Positions 1 to 10,662 of a stretch of DNA of 64,000 nt are shown piece after piece. Location: contig CP136067.1 in assembly GCA_032622095.1 (NCBI GenBank), positions 175,928,556 to 175,992,555 of the forward strand, in the 5' to 3' direction. The notes under the pieces were generated by a model that was not told where the DNA came from, made no database searches, and saw only the letters and a list, made by a program, of their open reading frames with translations. The position numbers and the translations under genes are program-made. The DNA comes from Siphonodentalium dalli. Taxonomy: Eukaryota > Mollusca > Scaphopoda > Gadilida > Siphonodentaliidae. Numbering within the stretch: the stretch's first letter is position 1; every line of letters begins with the position of its first letter.

Positions 1-492
1 AGCGCCCCCGAATACGAACACTAACTCTACTTTCTCGTCAAATGTCTTGGTTATGTTTGGCCACTTCTGGGTTCGTGCCATGCTACCCCAGTTGCGACGA
101 ATAGCGTTTCGTTTGTTTAAATTTCCAGGATGTGAGATGATGAGGATGAGTAAATACGGATTCTTTTGTTTTGAACACACTGATTGTGGCTTGACCAGAG
201 TCTCGAAATCGAAGAAAAACACGCCTTTCTTTCGGGGCTTGATGTATGACGCGTATGTTTCTCCCTTTAGCCCGGTATCTGGCGGTATAATAATGTTAAC
301 TGTAGTCTCCCTGGCTGGCGTGGTGGTTACAATATTAAGGTTTTCTGAGGATTTATCCCTAACTGTGGTTGGAGCACGTTTCGTCGAAAGTACCTCTTCT
401 ACAATCTGACGACGTTTCAGCAAGAGGACACCGACTATTAACAACATGCCGAAGCCAAACTGTAAGATAATAAACTTGCGAAATATCCTCAT
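1..492 (-). CDS. beta-1,3-galactosyltransferase-like protein (GT31), N-terminal part, cut by window edge
   Basis: The minus-strand frame is open for 164 codons from an ATG at 490-492 down to base 1 without a stop. It reads as a Golgi type II membrane enzyme: short basic cytoplasmic tail (MRIFRK), hydrophobic segment at residues 7-25 followed by KRR, a Thr/Ser-rich stem to about residue 100, then the start of the catalytic domain. That domain shows PYLLILIISHPGN (112-124), RNAIRRNWG (128-136) and VFVFGG (158-163), the counterparts of the conserved opening blocks of GT31 beta-1,3-galactosyl/N-acetylglucosaminyltransferases. Cys106 and a possible N-glycosylation site NIT (146-148) are also visible. 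GT31 enzymes add galactose or GlcNAc in beta-1,3 linkage to glycans in the Golgi lumen. The DXD metal site and the C-terminus lie outside the window, so acceptor, donor and intactness are unknown. A short TM distance and an intronless start are usual for the family. Confidence 0.85.
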   Translation of the reverse strand, partial: MRIFRKFIILQFGFGMLLIVGVLLLKRRQIVEEVLSTKRAPTTVRDKSSENLNIVTTTPARETTVNIIIPPDTGLKGETYASYIKPRKKGVFFFDFETLVKPQSVCSKQKNPYLLILIISHPGNLNKRNAIRRNWGSMARTQKWPNITKTFDEKVELVFVFGGA

Positions 493-673
493 TTTGCTTC
501 CACACTTGCTGCTGCACTGAAATGGAAACCAGATGACAGTAATTGCTGGAAGGCCAGAAGGTCTCCGTTATATAGGGCGGTGAGTGTAGAAATCGGAATA
601 TGTAACTGATCACTCCTTGATCCAGGCCGAAATCAGGCCTGAAATTAGTGTGTCTTTCATTTGCAAAATACGG

Positions 674-744
674 TCCCCAGAGGGCGAATTTAGGGACGAT
701 ATCCCGCACAGCGGGCTAGCGTCACCAAATTCACCCTCTGGGGA
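674..744. repeat. inverted repeat, ~20-bp arms
   Basis: TCCCCAGAGGGCGAATTTAG at 674 is mirrored by CTAAATTC-type sequence ending CCCTCTGGGGA at 744 with one or two mismatches. The centre holds a smaller hairpin (CCCGCACAGCGGG). It lies about 180 bp upstream of the GT31 start codon and could fold in the leader or be a degenerate MITE. Confidence 0.6.
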
Positions 745-1827
745 TCTCAGTCTACTTAGGCCTGATCTTCTGGGAAGTATCTATAGTCTCAAAATAACAT
801 TGTTTTTAGTTACTTTTCCCTTCTCGTCAGTTTCCATATAGCAGAAGATAAAATGCATAATCGAGGTGACTAATGGGCGAACATCACCAACATCAACTGG
901 GGAACTTCAACCTGATCATATGTCTCCCACAGCAGTTGATACGTAAGCAGAATTAAGTCCGCTGAACTAGCGTCACTAAATTAACCCTCTGTGGCCATCA
1001 TTATGCAAATGACAGACACACTATTTGCAGCCTTGGTAGAAAAGTCTGGGAATTTCCACTTGAACCACTTGTGTTGGAAATTTCCAATTGATACCTCGAC
1101 CTGGCCAAGTGTTAAAGATGCATAATCCGAATTAACGTCCCCAAATGACTATTTCTTTGGCTTTGAAGGTGAAAAATATTTGACTGAGTCGAGTAACACA
1201 CCTATCAAAGATCAGAGTTATTAGATATCGATTTTTTAAATATTTTATTTTTCACCATCAGGAATTAATAGTGGCCCAGTAAAAAGTCGACGAGCCGACG
1301 GTCTCGGACCAAATTGCGGATGAAGATGTATAACTCTAAGATTTGTTGATAATAAGGCCAAATTTCGTCGAACAACATGTTGATAAATAATACGTTTCGG
1401 GCAATTTTATACTACAGTTGACAGTGGTTAGCATTATTTTTGGGCAATTAAGCGATTCTGATAACTGAAGCGGCATTTCTAAAAATGTTGTTGTTGTTGT
1501 TGGAATTGGATTATATGGGGACCATCAAATCGGATTGAGTACCTTTAAAATAACACACCTATCATTGGCAATTATCAAAAACTTTTATCTTAAATTGGAG
1601 CATATTCGAGGTTTTGACTAAAAGAAAGCAAATTTGACACTACATATATTCGAAAATCAACCTAACAGAATAATTTAGGTCTATATTTGGTCGGAAATGT
1701 CGAACTAATGTTTGCCGGGCATGAAATTTCCAACGTCAACAACATAGTTTGTTGCTATGTAGTGTATTGTTGCGGTTTCGTTTCAGTGTCACTTCAGCCG
1801 CCGCCATATCGCGACATTGGCAGTTGT

Positions 1828-1835
1828 ATAAAAGC
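1828..1835 (+). promoter_or_regulatory. possible TATA box
   Basis: TATAAAAG lies downstream of a GC-rich block (GCCGCCGCCATATCGCGA) in otherwise AT-rich DNA. No ORF of note follows, so this may be a retroelement or noncoding promoter, or chance. Confidence 0.25.
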
Positions 1836-1971
1836 CCCACACGAAGTTACTTTCACTTCTAAATCACTCGTAGAAACCACCGGTTACCATTATATATTTT
1901 AAAATCAAATTAGTCAAAATACATTAAACATTCCATGACTGGAGCTTCCTGAAATTTTGCGAATACTATAT

Positions 1972-2143
1972 GCCAATGCGTTCTCTTATATATGCGAGTC
2001 GCCCATATGTAGCCTCGCATATATAAGAGAATACCATGGCCTAACAATATTTACCATGACGGTGACCTTGTAAACCAGTGCATTGTCTGATATATGCGAT
2101 GTTCACCATATATATATCTATATATATAACAGAATGCATTGCC
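1972..2143. mobile_element. diverged hairpin pair related to MITE family A
   Basis: Two palindromes with the GCCAATGC..TTCTCTTATATATGCGAG core lie ~40 bp apart (1972-2044 and about 2081-2143). This is the internal architecture of the piggyBac-like MITE family A at 9093-9441 and 20032-20416, but without recognisable TTAA-CCC termini. It is an older, eroded copy. Confidence 0.6.
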
Positions 2144-3548
2144 ACACGAACTATATCACGTTATTTTAGCTGGGTGAGTGGGTCAAAGATGGGAGCGCAT
2201 TTTACAATTTAGTTGTGTTTCGCTGATTCGTGGGTACGAAAACATTTACATTGAACGTCGAATTAAGCATTATTTAAGTTTTGTTTTACAAAAATTGCAC
2301 TATTGTTGCGAGGTGACAACGTTGTTGATAACAGACACCATAAATCTGTGCTATCAATGGCATTAAAATAGGATGCTTGGTCCATGTCTCCAGATAGTTT
2401 GTGATCAAAGATCATGAACCATGCATAATTATTAGATCGAATAACTCGTCAAATAACAATACAAGTAAATGGGACTATTTTATGCGGAACATCGGCTATA
2501 TCGCGGTTACACATTTCTTCCAGATCTGGAAATATTATTCCGCGAAAAATGACTTATAATTATACCAGAGAGCTAGGCCCTATACACCCCTAGATGTCAT
2601 ATGTCGAGGGGTCCAGAATGTCAAAGACAGGTGTAATCAAGAAGTGTTCTATAGCAGAATAGAACAAGGCAGAATAATCTGTCTAAATATGCACCCATTG
2701 GCAATCAGAATAGGGACAGTGGTCAAATGCATGCAAATGTACAACAAATAAACAAATACAAGATTAGAACAATCACATTCGCGGGAATCATGCATGGGTT
2801 TTATTCAAATAATTGTAACTTGTTTCTATCGCACGCGAATCACTCAAGTGATTATTATAATATAATATTATAAATTGTAGTTGCCAACTATAGCAAAGTA
2901 ATTCTTGGTCAAGTACGCTGACAAATATGGTATATCGCCTACACAGTTAACAGAGAAATAACTTTATCTGCAACAGTTAGTTATCACCGAGAGATTTGTA
3001 TATATATACATTAATCAGCATTAACTTAAGGTTAGATAATCCAATTGCCGGCATACAGACGTTATGAATAATTTCATTTAAAAAAGCTGTTATAAGCGCA
3101 AATATCTTGGAAATTAAAAGAGGAGTGGAAATTGTTTTGTTTTTTATTGTAGCGCGCTCCGCAGCCCCATTCACCCTGTCATTATGTGCCATCCATATAT
3201 GCGTGCCTGCTGTACACCATGGTAGTATACAATAGACAAGAAAAACGAAAAACAGACTTCTCCTAAATACCATAGCTCAGAAAAACTACCAAACTGAATT
3301 TAGTCGATTTATTCGAGCAATGGTATCCCTGAGTTCGGATTTTTTTTTAGCAGACCCCCTGTCAAAATCGGAAATCTTATCCAAAAACCCATATTTATTG
3401 TGTAACGGGGGCGACGTGAGAATCAAAGTTATATTAATAGGCTATTAGCATCTGCTAATGCAGGTGATGTAGATTAATGGATAACAAAAGGCACTATCAA
3501 AGAATGGGTCACCAAATGAAATAAAACAGTAATAAGAATTAACACTAA
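2144..3548. other. low-information AT-rich stretch
   Basis: Apart from the ORF at 2977-3273 this region shows no repeat family recurring in the window and no recognisable gene. Confidence 0.4.
2977..3273 (-). CDS. hypothetical ORF with signal-peptide-like N-terminus
   Basis: A 98-codon minus-strand ORF begins MVFRRSLFFVFLVYCILPWC, a basic start followed by a hydrophobic core and a small-residue cleavage context (CTAG), as in secreted proteins. The following ~30 residues are polar. The rest turns into AT-rich hydrophobic sequence that may be intron read-through: a GT (GGTGAATG) lies about 30 codons in and could be a donor site. I do not recognise a family. It may be the first exon of a secreted protein gene or a chance ORF; there is no second exon I can defend. 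Confidence 0.2.
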   Translation of the reverse strand: MVFRRSLFFVFLVYCILPWCTAGTHIWMAHNDRVNGAAERATIKNKTISTPLLISKIFALITAFLNEIIHNVCMPAIGLSNLKLMLINVYIYKSLGDN

Positions 3549-3676
3549 TGAATACTTTGTCTGGTGTAGACCTGATTGTGTATAGACCTGATTGTGTATA
3601 GACCTGATTGGTTGAATACTTTGTCTGGTATAGACCTGATTGGTTGAATACTTTGTCTGGTATAGGCCTGATTGGT
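3549..3676. repeat. 32-bp minisatellite
   Basis: About three to four tandem units built from GAATACTTTGTCTGGTATAG and ACCTGATTGGTT, with an internal 16-bp duplication (GACCTGATTGTGTATA) in the first unit. Confidence 0.85.
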
Positions 3677-4186
3677 GAACAAAAGTTATTTAGAGATTTA
3701 GTTATTTAATACCTGTGACCAAGTTCGTTTCGAGAGTATCCAGAGTTTTTAATCACGTGATATTTACGATCCATTTTGTCAAAGTTTGCCTTCAAATATA
3801 TCCTTTCTATGAAATTGTCATTTAAATCCGTGATGTTCTAATGTTAATTTTGACTATACAGTTCAATGTGCCAATGGACGGTGATCATATGTTCTTAGAT
3901 TTTAGTATCTGTTAATTCAGTTCCCTATTATTCGAGTGTCCTCGTTTATTATATGCTAAGCTATCAAATAGTAGTATGTTTGCGTCAGATAATAACCGTT
4001 ATCCGTCTAATGAGATATCCATATCTCACTCGTATCCATCCGCGCTAAACTTAAAAGTGATTCGGCACTAGATGAGTTAACATCGCTTCGTCACATCGAA
4101 CTAGAGTTACTTCCCGCTCACTACTCTTTTGTTTGTTTACGTCATCGTATGTCAGACAACAGTTTTCTGTCAAAAATAATACATAA

Positions 4187-5401
4187 ATGTCAGATTCCGC
4201 AACACAATCAGATAAACTATTGTGGATCGATGGCATGACTGATCAAGATTTGGAGGATATTTTCCTTGGAAATGATGACATGCAATCGCAGCACGTTGTC
4301 GAACACGTTGTTCCTAAAAGTAAACCTCCGGAGATGCCTTCGGCTTCGCATCTCGATTTGTGAATATTTCGCTGGCGACTGGTGTTCAAAGTTTCAATGC
4401 AGAGCAGGAGAATATCAACACCAAACGGAAAACAGAATATGATATGAAACTATTAATGGAATATCTCAGCATAAGGGGTGAGACGAGGCAGTTAGAGTTC
4501 ATCCCTCCCGGTGAACTATGTGACCATCTATGCAATTTTATGATTTCTGTGAGGAAAAAGGATGGCTCTGAATACGAACGCGGCAGTTTGCGCGCATTCC
4601 TATCGTCGTTCGATCGTCATTTGAAAATTAAAAATTATCATGTGTCCATAATAACTGACATTCAATTCTCAAATCTGCGAATTACACTCAAAAGTAAGCA
4701 AAAAAACTTGAAATCTCAAGGAAAGGGAAACAAACCACTTGCTTTGGACCCAATTTCGAATAAACATATCGAAACAACGTATGAACAAGGAGCACTAGGG
4801 CCATCAAATCCAAAATCTCTGATGAATACCATGTGGTTAATGTGTTGTCCACGTCGGCATGAGGACCGGTGTATAGTGTCATAGTGTGAGATGGGGAGAC
4901 ATAAATATTAAAGTTGACGGTGTTGGTGAAGATTTTATCGAGTACAGCCAAAGCGACAAACTAAGACACATCCAGGAAGCAACCCAAGAGACGTGCGCCA
5001 AACTAAGCCCAGAGCATATTCTGTTGATGACGCATCGAGGGACCCGGTAAGACTATATAAACTGTTTACAGAAAAACGACCAACTGAAATGTGCTGTGCA
5101 GATAGTCCATTCTTCCTGGCAATTAATCACAATGGGTGGACACACGGACACTGGTACAAGAGAAATGCTCTTGGAATAAATCAACTTTATTCAGTTATGA
5201 AATCAATGATCGCCAATACCAGCATCAACAGTGATCAACATTTGACACCATATAGTGCACGCAAGCACATCATGCAGACAATTGTCAGATGAAGGAGTTC
5301 CTCCAAACCAAATTGTACAAATTTCTGGACACAAAAATTTTAACAGTCTAAATAACTATTCTCGGAATAAATTTGCACTTTTTACTCTTCTTTCTAGTTG
5401 A
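4187..5401 (+). pseudogene. Crypton-type tyrosine recombinase (DUF3504) relic
   Basis: Four consecutive open segments in changing frames add up to one protein. They are an N-terminal part from the ATG at 4187 that stops near 4361; a 174-codon part (about 4342-4884) with VRKKDGSEYERGSLRAF and LKSKQKNLKSQGKGNKP; a part from ~4892 (WGDINIKVDGVGEDFIEY); and 4993-5292 (SPFFLAINHN, LTPYSARKHI). After a further shift, VPPNQIVQISGHKNFNSLNN ends the protein at 5401. These blocks match DUF3504-bearing proteins derived from Crypton tyrosine recombinases (KIAA1958/ZMYM/QRICH1 relatives). The GHKN histidine and NNYS tyrosine fit the last catalytic positions; the expected His of H-x-x-R is Tyr here (PYSARK). 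At least three frameshifts make it non-functional as read. A hairpin element follows 36 bp downstream. Confidence 0.8.
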
Positions 5402-5437
5402 GCCTGGGCCAACTGAGCGGAGCATATAATAAACAGA

Positions 5438-5575
5438 ACATCTACACTTTTTGATTGGATATGGTAATTATCTCATTTGTGATGACAAAAAAAAATTAAT
5501 TTCCACTCGTGGAAATTAATTTTTTTTTTATCACTCATGAGATAATTCCCATATCCAACCAAAAAGTGTAGATAT
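5438..5575. mobile_element. 138-bp palindromic MITE-like hairpin
   Basis: Arms of ~68 bp beginning ACATCTACACTTTTTGATTG and ending CAAAAAGTGTAGATAT pair with few mismatches around a TCCACTCGTGGA centre. It has no coding capacity. It could be a separate insertion or a terminal structure of the Crypton element just upstream. Confidence 0.75.
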
Positions 5576-6046
5576 TTTCTATTTATCTAGCCGAGACGAA
5601 CACATTTTACACGGTGAATTTTTGACACAAGAAACATAACGAAAAAGCAAGATGTCGCCAAAACAATCACCGAAAACCGTACTTAGAACATTTACGCCAT
5701 ATCCTACATGTATGTTGTGTATTAGTGAAAGACCCGCTGCATGTTTTACGTTGTTCCAAATTGTCAAAATGCCAGATTTTAAACGAGTTAGATGTCAGAA
5801 AATATTCATATAAATAATAAAAATAAGTTGACTGCTTCCACATTCGTCCCTGAGTTTTGTGCAAGAGGCTCCTTCAAATTTCTTATAAGATACTGGTACC
5901 GCCGTGCTGATTACACCATAAACACCCCTAGTGACGTGGTCCTGCTTATGTGCTATGATGCTGGTGGTTCATGCTGACGGCCAGCTGACCTGCTATAATG
6001 CTACTAATATAAAATGATGGAATAAGTCCGAGAGTTTTGAAAAAAT
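5576..6046. other. stretch without recognisable features
   Basis: Only short ORFs without similarity to anything I know. It lies between the palindromic hairpin and the LINE relic. Confidence 0.4.
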
Positions 6047-7570
6047 TTGCCTCTTCGCTGTGTGAACCTCTTGCATTCTATTTTAGAATATTTACCGAAA
6101 ACAGCTAGTAACCACCCCAGTGGAAGCGTTTCCATGTTACAACCATATTCAAGAGACGTGACCCCAGTCCTATATCAAACTATGACCAATTCCCCTACTA
6201 AGCTGTGTCCCATATTTAAGGTCTATGAAAAATGTATTTCTAAATATCTATGAAATTTCTTGATGAAAACAAACTCTTATCATTTTACCAAGATTTCATG
6301 CGCAATGACTCAACAGTTTTCCAACTTACCGAAATATATGACAATATATTCGAACATTAGACGACGGAAAAGATGTCCGGTGTGTATTCTGCGACATAAG
6401 TAAAGCGTTCGATACAGTCTGGCACCGTGGTCTTTTGAACAAACTGACGAAAATGGTATAAGTGGAAACTTGTATAACTTAATGAAATGGTATCTTGAAT
6501 GTAGGCAACAACAAGTTGGTATAGACGGCACACACTCGGAATTACAAGATGTAACAGTCGGTGTCCTACAAGGCTCAGTATTATGTCCCCTTCTGTTTTT
6601 TTATTTATATTAATGATATAACCAAAAATATACGGTGTAACATTCGTCTATTTGCTTATGAAACATCTCTATTTCTCACTATCGAAGACCCCACTATGGC
6701 CGCAAAACTAATTAATGATGAACTCGAAAAGTGTTGAGCATCAGAATGATTTGTAAAATTCAATCCCCTGAAAACAGAAGCTTTTTTAATCTCAATGCAG
6801 GAAAGAAACGTCAGTATATCACCCATATCTAACCAGTTGTCGGGTTGACAGCCATAAGCATCTGGGACTTACTTTCGACAACATGGGCTCATGGGGTATA
6901 TCCACATCAGATCTATGCTTGATAAAGGATGGAGTCGACTAAATTAAGTACGTAAACATAGATATGCAGAACGCTTGAAAAATACATTACACATTTATCC
7001 GACCAATACTGGAATATGCCTTCACTGTGTGGGATAACTGCCCTGATTATCTCAGTGGTGACATTGAAAAGGTGTAGAACGATATGACCCGAATAGTAAC
7101 ACCTGTAACCATCAGCACGAGTAATGCGCGTCTTTTGTCAGAAACTCCTCACGTCGTAGAAAACACAACATACACCTTTTTTTTAAATGATACGTGGAAC
7201 AGCTCCATCAATTTTAAGAAATTTATATTTACGACAAATTCAGGCAAATAATTATCTTCATATCCTGTTATGACTGAACTGCCACCTGAGTTGTGACCTG
7301 ATAGATAAGCATGTAAAAAAAATCCCCTTCTGTTTATGTGGGGAACTTGAGACAACTTACCACTATCTCTTTGAATGTATATGTTATCAAGAGCCCAGAA
7401 GAGAACTATATGACTCACCACCCAACGTTGTTCAATCTGAGAATACTCTATTTCGGGATTATGGGAGCTTAGCCTTCGCGAAAACAAACAAATCTTTAAT
7501 GTAGTACAGACATTAGAACAAAAAGATTCCCACGATTCTATCACTTGTAGGGTAACGAATTGCTTTGGAT
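6047..7570 (+). pseudogene. non-LTR retrotransposon (LINE) reverse transcriptase relic
   Basis: Shuffling between frames reveals RT blocks in order: a KVYEKCISKYL-type motif (~6225), VRCVFCDISKAFDTVWHRGL (~6378), DVTVGVLQGSVLCPLLFF ending in YINDI (~6550-6615), a degenerate active site FAYETSLF in place of FADDTSLF (~6650), NPLKTEAFLIS (~6765) and HKHLGLTF (~6855). Downstream come the thumb-like block RPILEYAFTVWDNCPDYL (~7000) and, open from ~7325, the C-terminal knuckle CLCGELETTYHYLFEC. This is the usual order of jockey/RTE-like LINE ORF2 proteins, which nick target DNA and reverse-transcribe their own RNA there. The endonuclease domain is missing, and several stops and frameshifts mark it as dead. 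Confidence 0.8.
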
Positions 7571-8015
7571 TCCGGCCGCGTTATGCGGCAGCATGATATT
7601 CCCCACTATATATAACGATTATTGTGTATGTTATTTACTTGTTATTATCCTGTATATACGTGAAATGATCCCACACGAAGGACGCTGCGATAGTCACAAT
7701 GAACACCCTTGAAATAGGAATTGTCATGTTTCGGGTAAGTGCTGCTGAATATGTTCCTGTGCTCACAGAAGATATATAGACCACGACATATTTTGATTAT
7801 GAACACTTGTAGCTGTGTGTGTTTGTTTAATTACTTTTTGACGGATGTAACCAGTTAACAGCGAGTTACCCCTCCCATGGCTCCTGACGCATGAAGAGTA
7901 CATGTACGATAGATGAGCACCATTGTTATCACGCAACAACCCAATTACTGAAAACTCCCCATCAATGTCATCATCTAACAACTTCATCCCCCCCTGTCTT
8001 AGTTTCTCATTCTCC

Positions 8016-8020
<5 letters not shown>
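7571..8020. other. spacer between LINE relic and microsatellite
   Basis: Possible 3' tail of the LINE to about 7800; otherwise nothing recognisable. Confidence 0.35.
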
Positions 8021-8111
<91 letters not shown>

Positions 8112-8159
8112 CTCTTCTCTCTCTCTCTATCTCCCCCTCTCTCTCCCTCTCTCTCTCTC
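8021..8159. repeat. (TC)n microsatellite
   Basis: About 139 bp of nearly uninterrupted CT dinucleotides, slightly imperfect after 8108. The opposite strand reads (GA)n. Ser/Leu- or Arg/Glu-rich ORFs across it are artefacts. Confidence 0.95.
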
Positions 8160-8486
8160 ATTTTCGCAGTGTTTGGCTGAACCCAAGCGATTTCATAAAA
8201 AAACATTGTCTGTATGAAACTTTCAATAACATATATTTTGGAACAATTTAATAATGGCTGCGCTGGTGATTTCAAAACGACACTAATAACCATCTTTTAA
8301 TATTATAGTATATATGCAACAACTAGTACAACCAGTGAACCAGAGGTAAGATATTTCGCAATATATATGTTTTTGAATGTTTGATACACATATTGACTTG
8401 TCCTAGATATGTTCATATTATCAGAACATTGCGAAAATGACCACTTTAGAAAACAATAACGGAACGATTTTTGTATCAACCCATAT

Positions 8487-8624
8487 ACCCTGTGCCAATG
8501 CATTTTCTTATATATGCGAGTCGACCATAGGTCGCCTCGCATATATAAGAGAATGCATTGGCCTAACAATTTTTTATCATTTGTTATTATTTTTTACAAT
8601 TGTAATAATGTTTTCTTATATTCT
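8487..8624. mobile_element. partial copy of MITE family A (one internal hairpin)
   Basis: CCCTGTGCCAATGC plus a near-perfect ~70-bp palindrome with CGCATATATAAGAG arms, followed by the spacer seen in the 20,032 copy (ending ATATTCTTTAAC here, ACATTCTTTAAC there). The copy stops at a TTAA where MITE family B (8625) begins, consistent with B having inserted into A. Confidence 0.7.
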
Positions 8625-8913
8625 TTAACTCTTTCAGTGCCAGACTTATTTTGTAGGTTTAGTGCCAGGGAATCTTACGTTTTTCATGGGCATCAAAATT
8701 ATTACTATGAATACTTGGTGATAGTTTTGAGTTACAAGATGCCCCTAAGGTTTTATCCAATTTGTTTTTTAATTTGGTATAGCATGCTTAAGCATACCCA
8801 AACAAAATTCAACCCAAAAAAAAAAAAAAAAAATCTCGATTTTTTTTTAGGGCCGATTTTACAGACCGTAAGTTAGGGCCGATGAGATCGGCCCCTGGCA
8901 TTGAAAGGGTTAA
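8625..8913. mobile_element. piggyBac-like MITE, family B, copy 1
   Basis: TTAA at both ends (8625-8628 and 8910-8913). Termini are CTCTTTCAGTGCCAG on the left and, as reverse complement of the right end, CCCTTTCAATGCCAG. TTAA duplication with CCC-starting TIRs is the piggyBac hallmark. The interior shares a GCATGCTTAAGCAT-type block with the second copy (29664-29983). No transposase is present. Confidence 0.8.
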
Positions 8914-9092
8914 CAGCATCATTTTGTACTAACAGAATCACAGCAATTCAGCAGGACCCACCAGCATCATAGCACATTAGCAGGACAGGACCAATTGGCC
9001 AGGGTGATATAACCACTCGTTTATTTCGGTGTTGAGTGGATCATCGTGAATCACTCTCACAAATAAATCTCCACGGTAAAGTGAAATGGGAG

Positions 9093-9441
9093 TTAACCCT
9101 TTGCCCAACAGAACGGCCCTGTGCCAATGCATTCTCTTATATATGCGAGTCGACCATAGGTCGCCTCTCATATATAAGAGAATGCATTGGCTTAACATAT
9201 TAAAAAAGTTTTTTTTTAGGCCAATGCATTCTCTTATATATGCTAGGCGACCTATGGTCGACTCGCATATATAAGAGAATGCATTGGCACAGGGCATAAC
9301 CGTAACCATCACAATGTGGTCAATGAACCGGTTCCAATGATATCCATATTTGTATGGTGTTATTGAGACAGACCAAAGATATTTTAGGCTGTTGAAGCTT
9401 TATATGGGCGTTTTTTGCCGTTTTGTTGGGTAAAGGGTTAA
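9093..9441. mobile_element. piggyBac-like MITE, family A, copy 1
   Basis: TTAA-flanked (9093-9096, 9438-9441), with left TIR CCCTTTGCCCAACA and right TIR CCCTTTACCCAACA in reverse complement. Inside are two ~70-bp palindromes (GCCAATGCATTCTCTTATAT...) in inverted order around a T-rich spacer. A unique arm of ~150 bp runs to the right end. No ORF of transposase size. Confidence 0.85.
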
Positions 9442-10138
9442 ACAGTTTGGTCTTGTTCAGGGGGAGGTGTAGTGGGAAATTTCAAGATGGACACCCCAAC
9501 GAAAACATCTAGTAACTTGAGGTATTAAAAAAATTGACCTAAAAAGGTAGGATTTTAAAAGCGGAGACAAAATTATACATTTTGTGAAAATTTTCTAAGT
9601 GGAAAAAGGGGGATAACTCCATTAAAAAATGTCCGACAGACGTCATAATCGCAGGTGCACTAGTTCCCATGGTGGTTGATGTCTGTGCCAAGTTTCACGG
9701 AAAATGGGGTATAAAAATAGACCGACTTTGTTCTTATTTTCATAATTAATATCTCCAATAACGCGATTTCGCATGTCAAACTTATTGTGATGTAATAAAC
9801 ATTACTGTGACAACACAGTCCAATTAGTGTAATAATATACAAACTTGTACTGTTCATAACCAAAATTTTACGGAAAACAATGGAAAAGATCAACGCATTG
9901 ATACATATTCTGAACATCATATTTAGACTAAGTATCTAGACTAAAATATTTTGAACTTTAGTACTACCCGAATGTCGATGTTTGTTGACAAATCACTGTA
10001 ACAGTTTTGTTTACATAATAATCGTTTCAACACGTGAAATTTCGAGAGCTATCAATAATTATTAGAAGAACAAAGTTTATCTAAATCTACATGTATTTCT
10101 TGGGGTGATGTTTTACATATTTGATCTTATTTGCACAT
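9442..10138. other. AT-rich stretch, no gene seen
   Basis: A segment near 9480-9720 (GGGGGATAACTCCATTAAAA...) resembles the style of the tandem family K at 52.5 kb, but I cannot align it firmly. The 86-codon ORF on the minus strand (9660-9920) is AT-biased and unrecognised. Confidence 0.35.
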
Positions 10139-10141
10139 TTA

Positions 10142-10415
10142 GGCCAAACAAAATAGTATCTGTATTTAGGGTTACATGGTCTAAGATAATTAGGGTAGGC
10201 AGGTAGGGAATTTGTTTTTTTCAATAGTTTTTATTCTGAATTCCATTGGATCATTGACAATGCAATCTAGAAAGCTTCACAATTCACATTAGTTGAAAGG
10301 TTCAATACTAAATATTGTTATCTTAAATTAGTCAGAGCACTAGACTAATAAAACTTCTGAACGTGTTTACAGGAGAAGTTTGAAAATTGGTAAGACACCT
10401 TTTTTTGTTTAGGCC
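10142..10415. mobile_element. Harbinger-like MITE H1
   Basis: 274 bp flanked by TTA on both sides (10139-10141, 10416-10418). The left end is GGCCAAACAAAAT and the right end reads GGCCTAAACAAAAA in reverse complement. A 3-bp TWA duplication and G-rich termini fit PIF/Harbinger. The subterminal AGGGTAGGCAGGTAGGGA recurs in related elements H3-H5. Confidence 0.75.
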
Positions 10416-10633
10416 TTACCAACTACGAAACCCTTTATGAACGTTACATGAGGTGAGATGCGCCAACTTACGCCAAGTAACACAAAATGTTATATTATGG
10501 AAGCTTCAAAGATAACTAAATAATACTGTACTATTGTGCACAAACTATTGAGTTATATGTACATAAAGTGACATTTAACAATCGAATACGGGGTCCTTTC
10601 TTTGTGTGAACATCACCCAAATCACAATCCCCG

Positions 10634-10662
10634 TCATCATCATCATCATCATCATCATCATC
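10634..10662. repeat. (CAT)n microsatellite
   Basis: About ten CAT units, followed to ~10720 by degenerate CGT/CAT triplets (minus strand GAT/GAC, encoding poly-Asp in an artefact ORF). Confidence 0.9.

Larger units (their letters stand above)
493..1971. other. gene-poor stretch upstream of the GT31 gene
   Basis: This holds the presumed 5' UTR and promoter side of the minus-strand GT31 gene. I see an inverted repeat (674-744), a second related AAATTAACCCTCTG block near 985-1000, and a plus-strand TATA-like box (1828-1835). No convincing coding sequence was found. Confidence 0.5.

Noticed and set aside
47-409. Plus-strand 120-codon ORF at the left edge
   Set aside because: It is the antisense of the GT31 coding sequence, whose minus-strand motifs are specific.
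7763-8293. Minus-strand ORF rich in Arg-Glu
   Set aside because: It is produced by the (TC)n microsatellite; no protein character outside the repeat.
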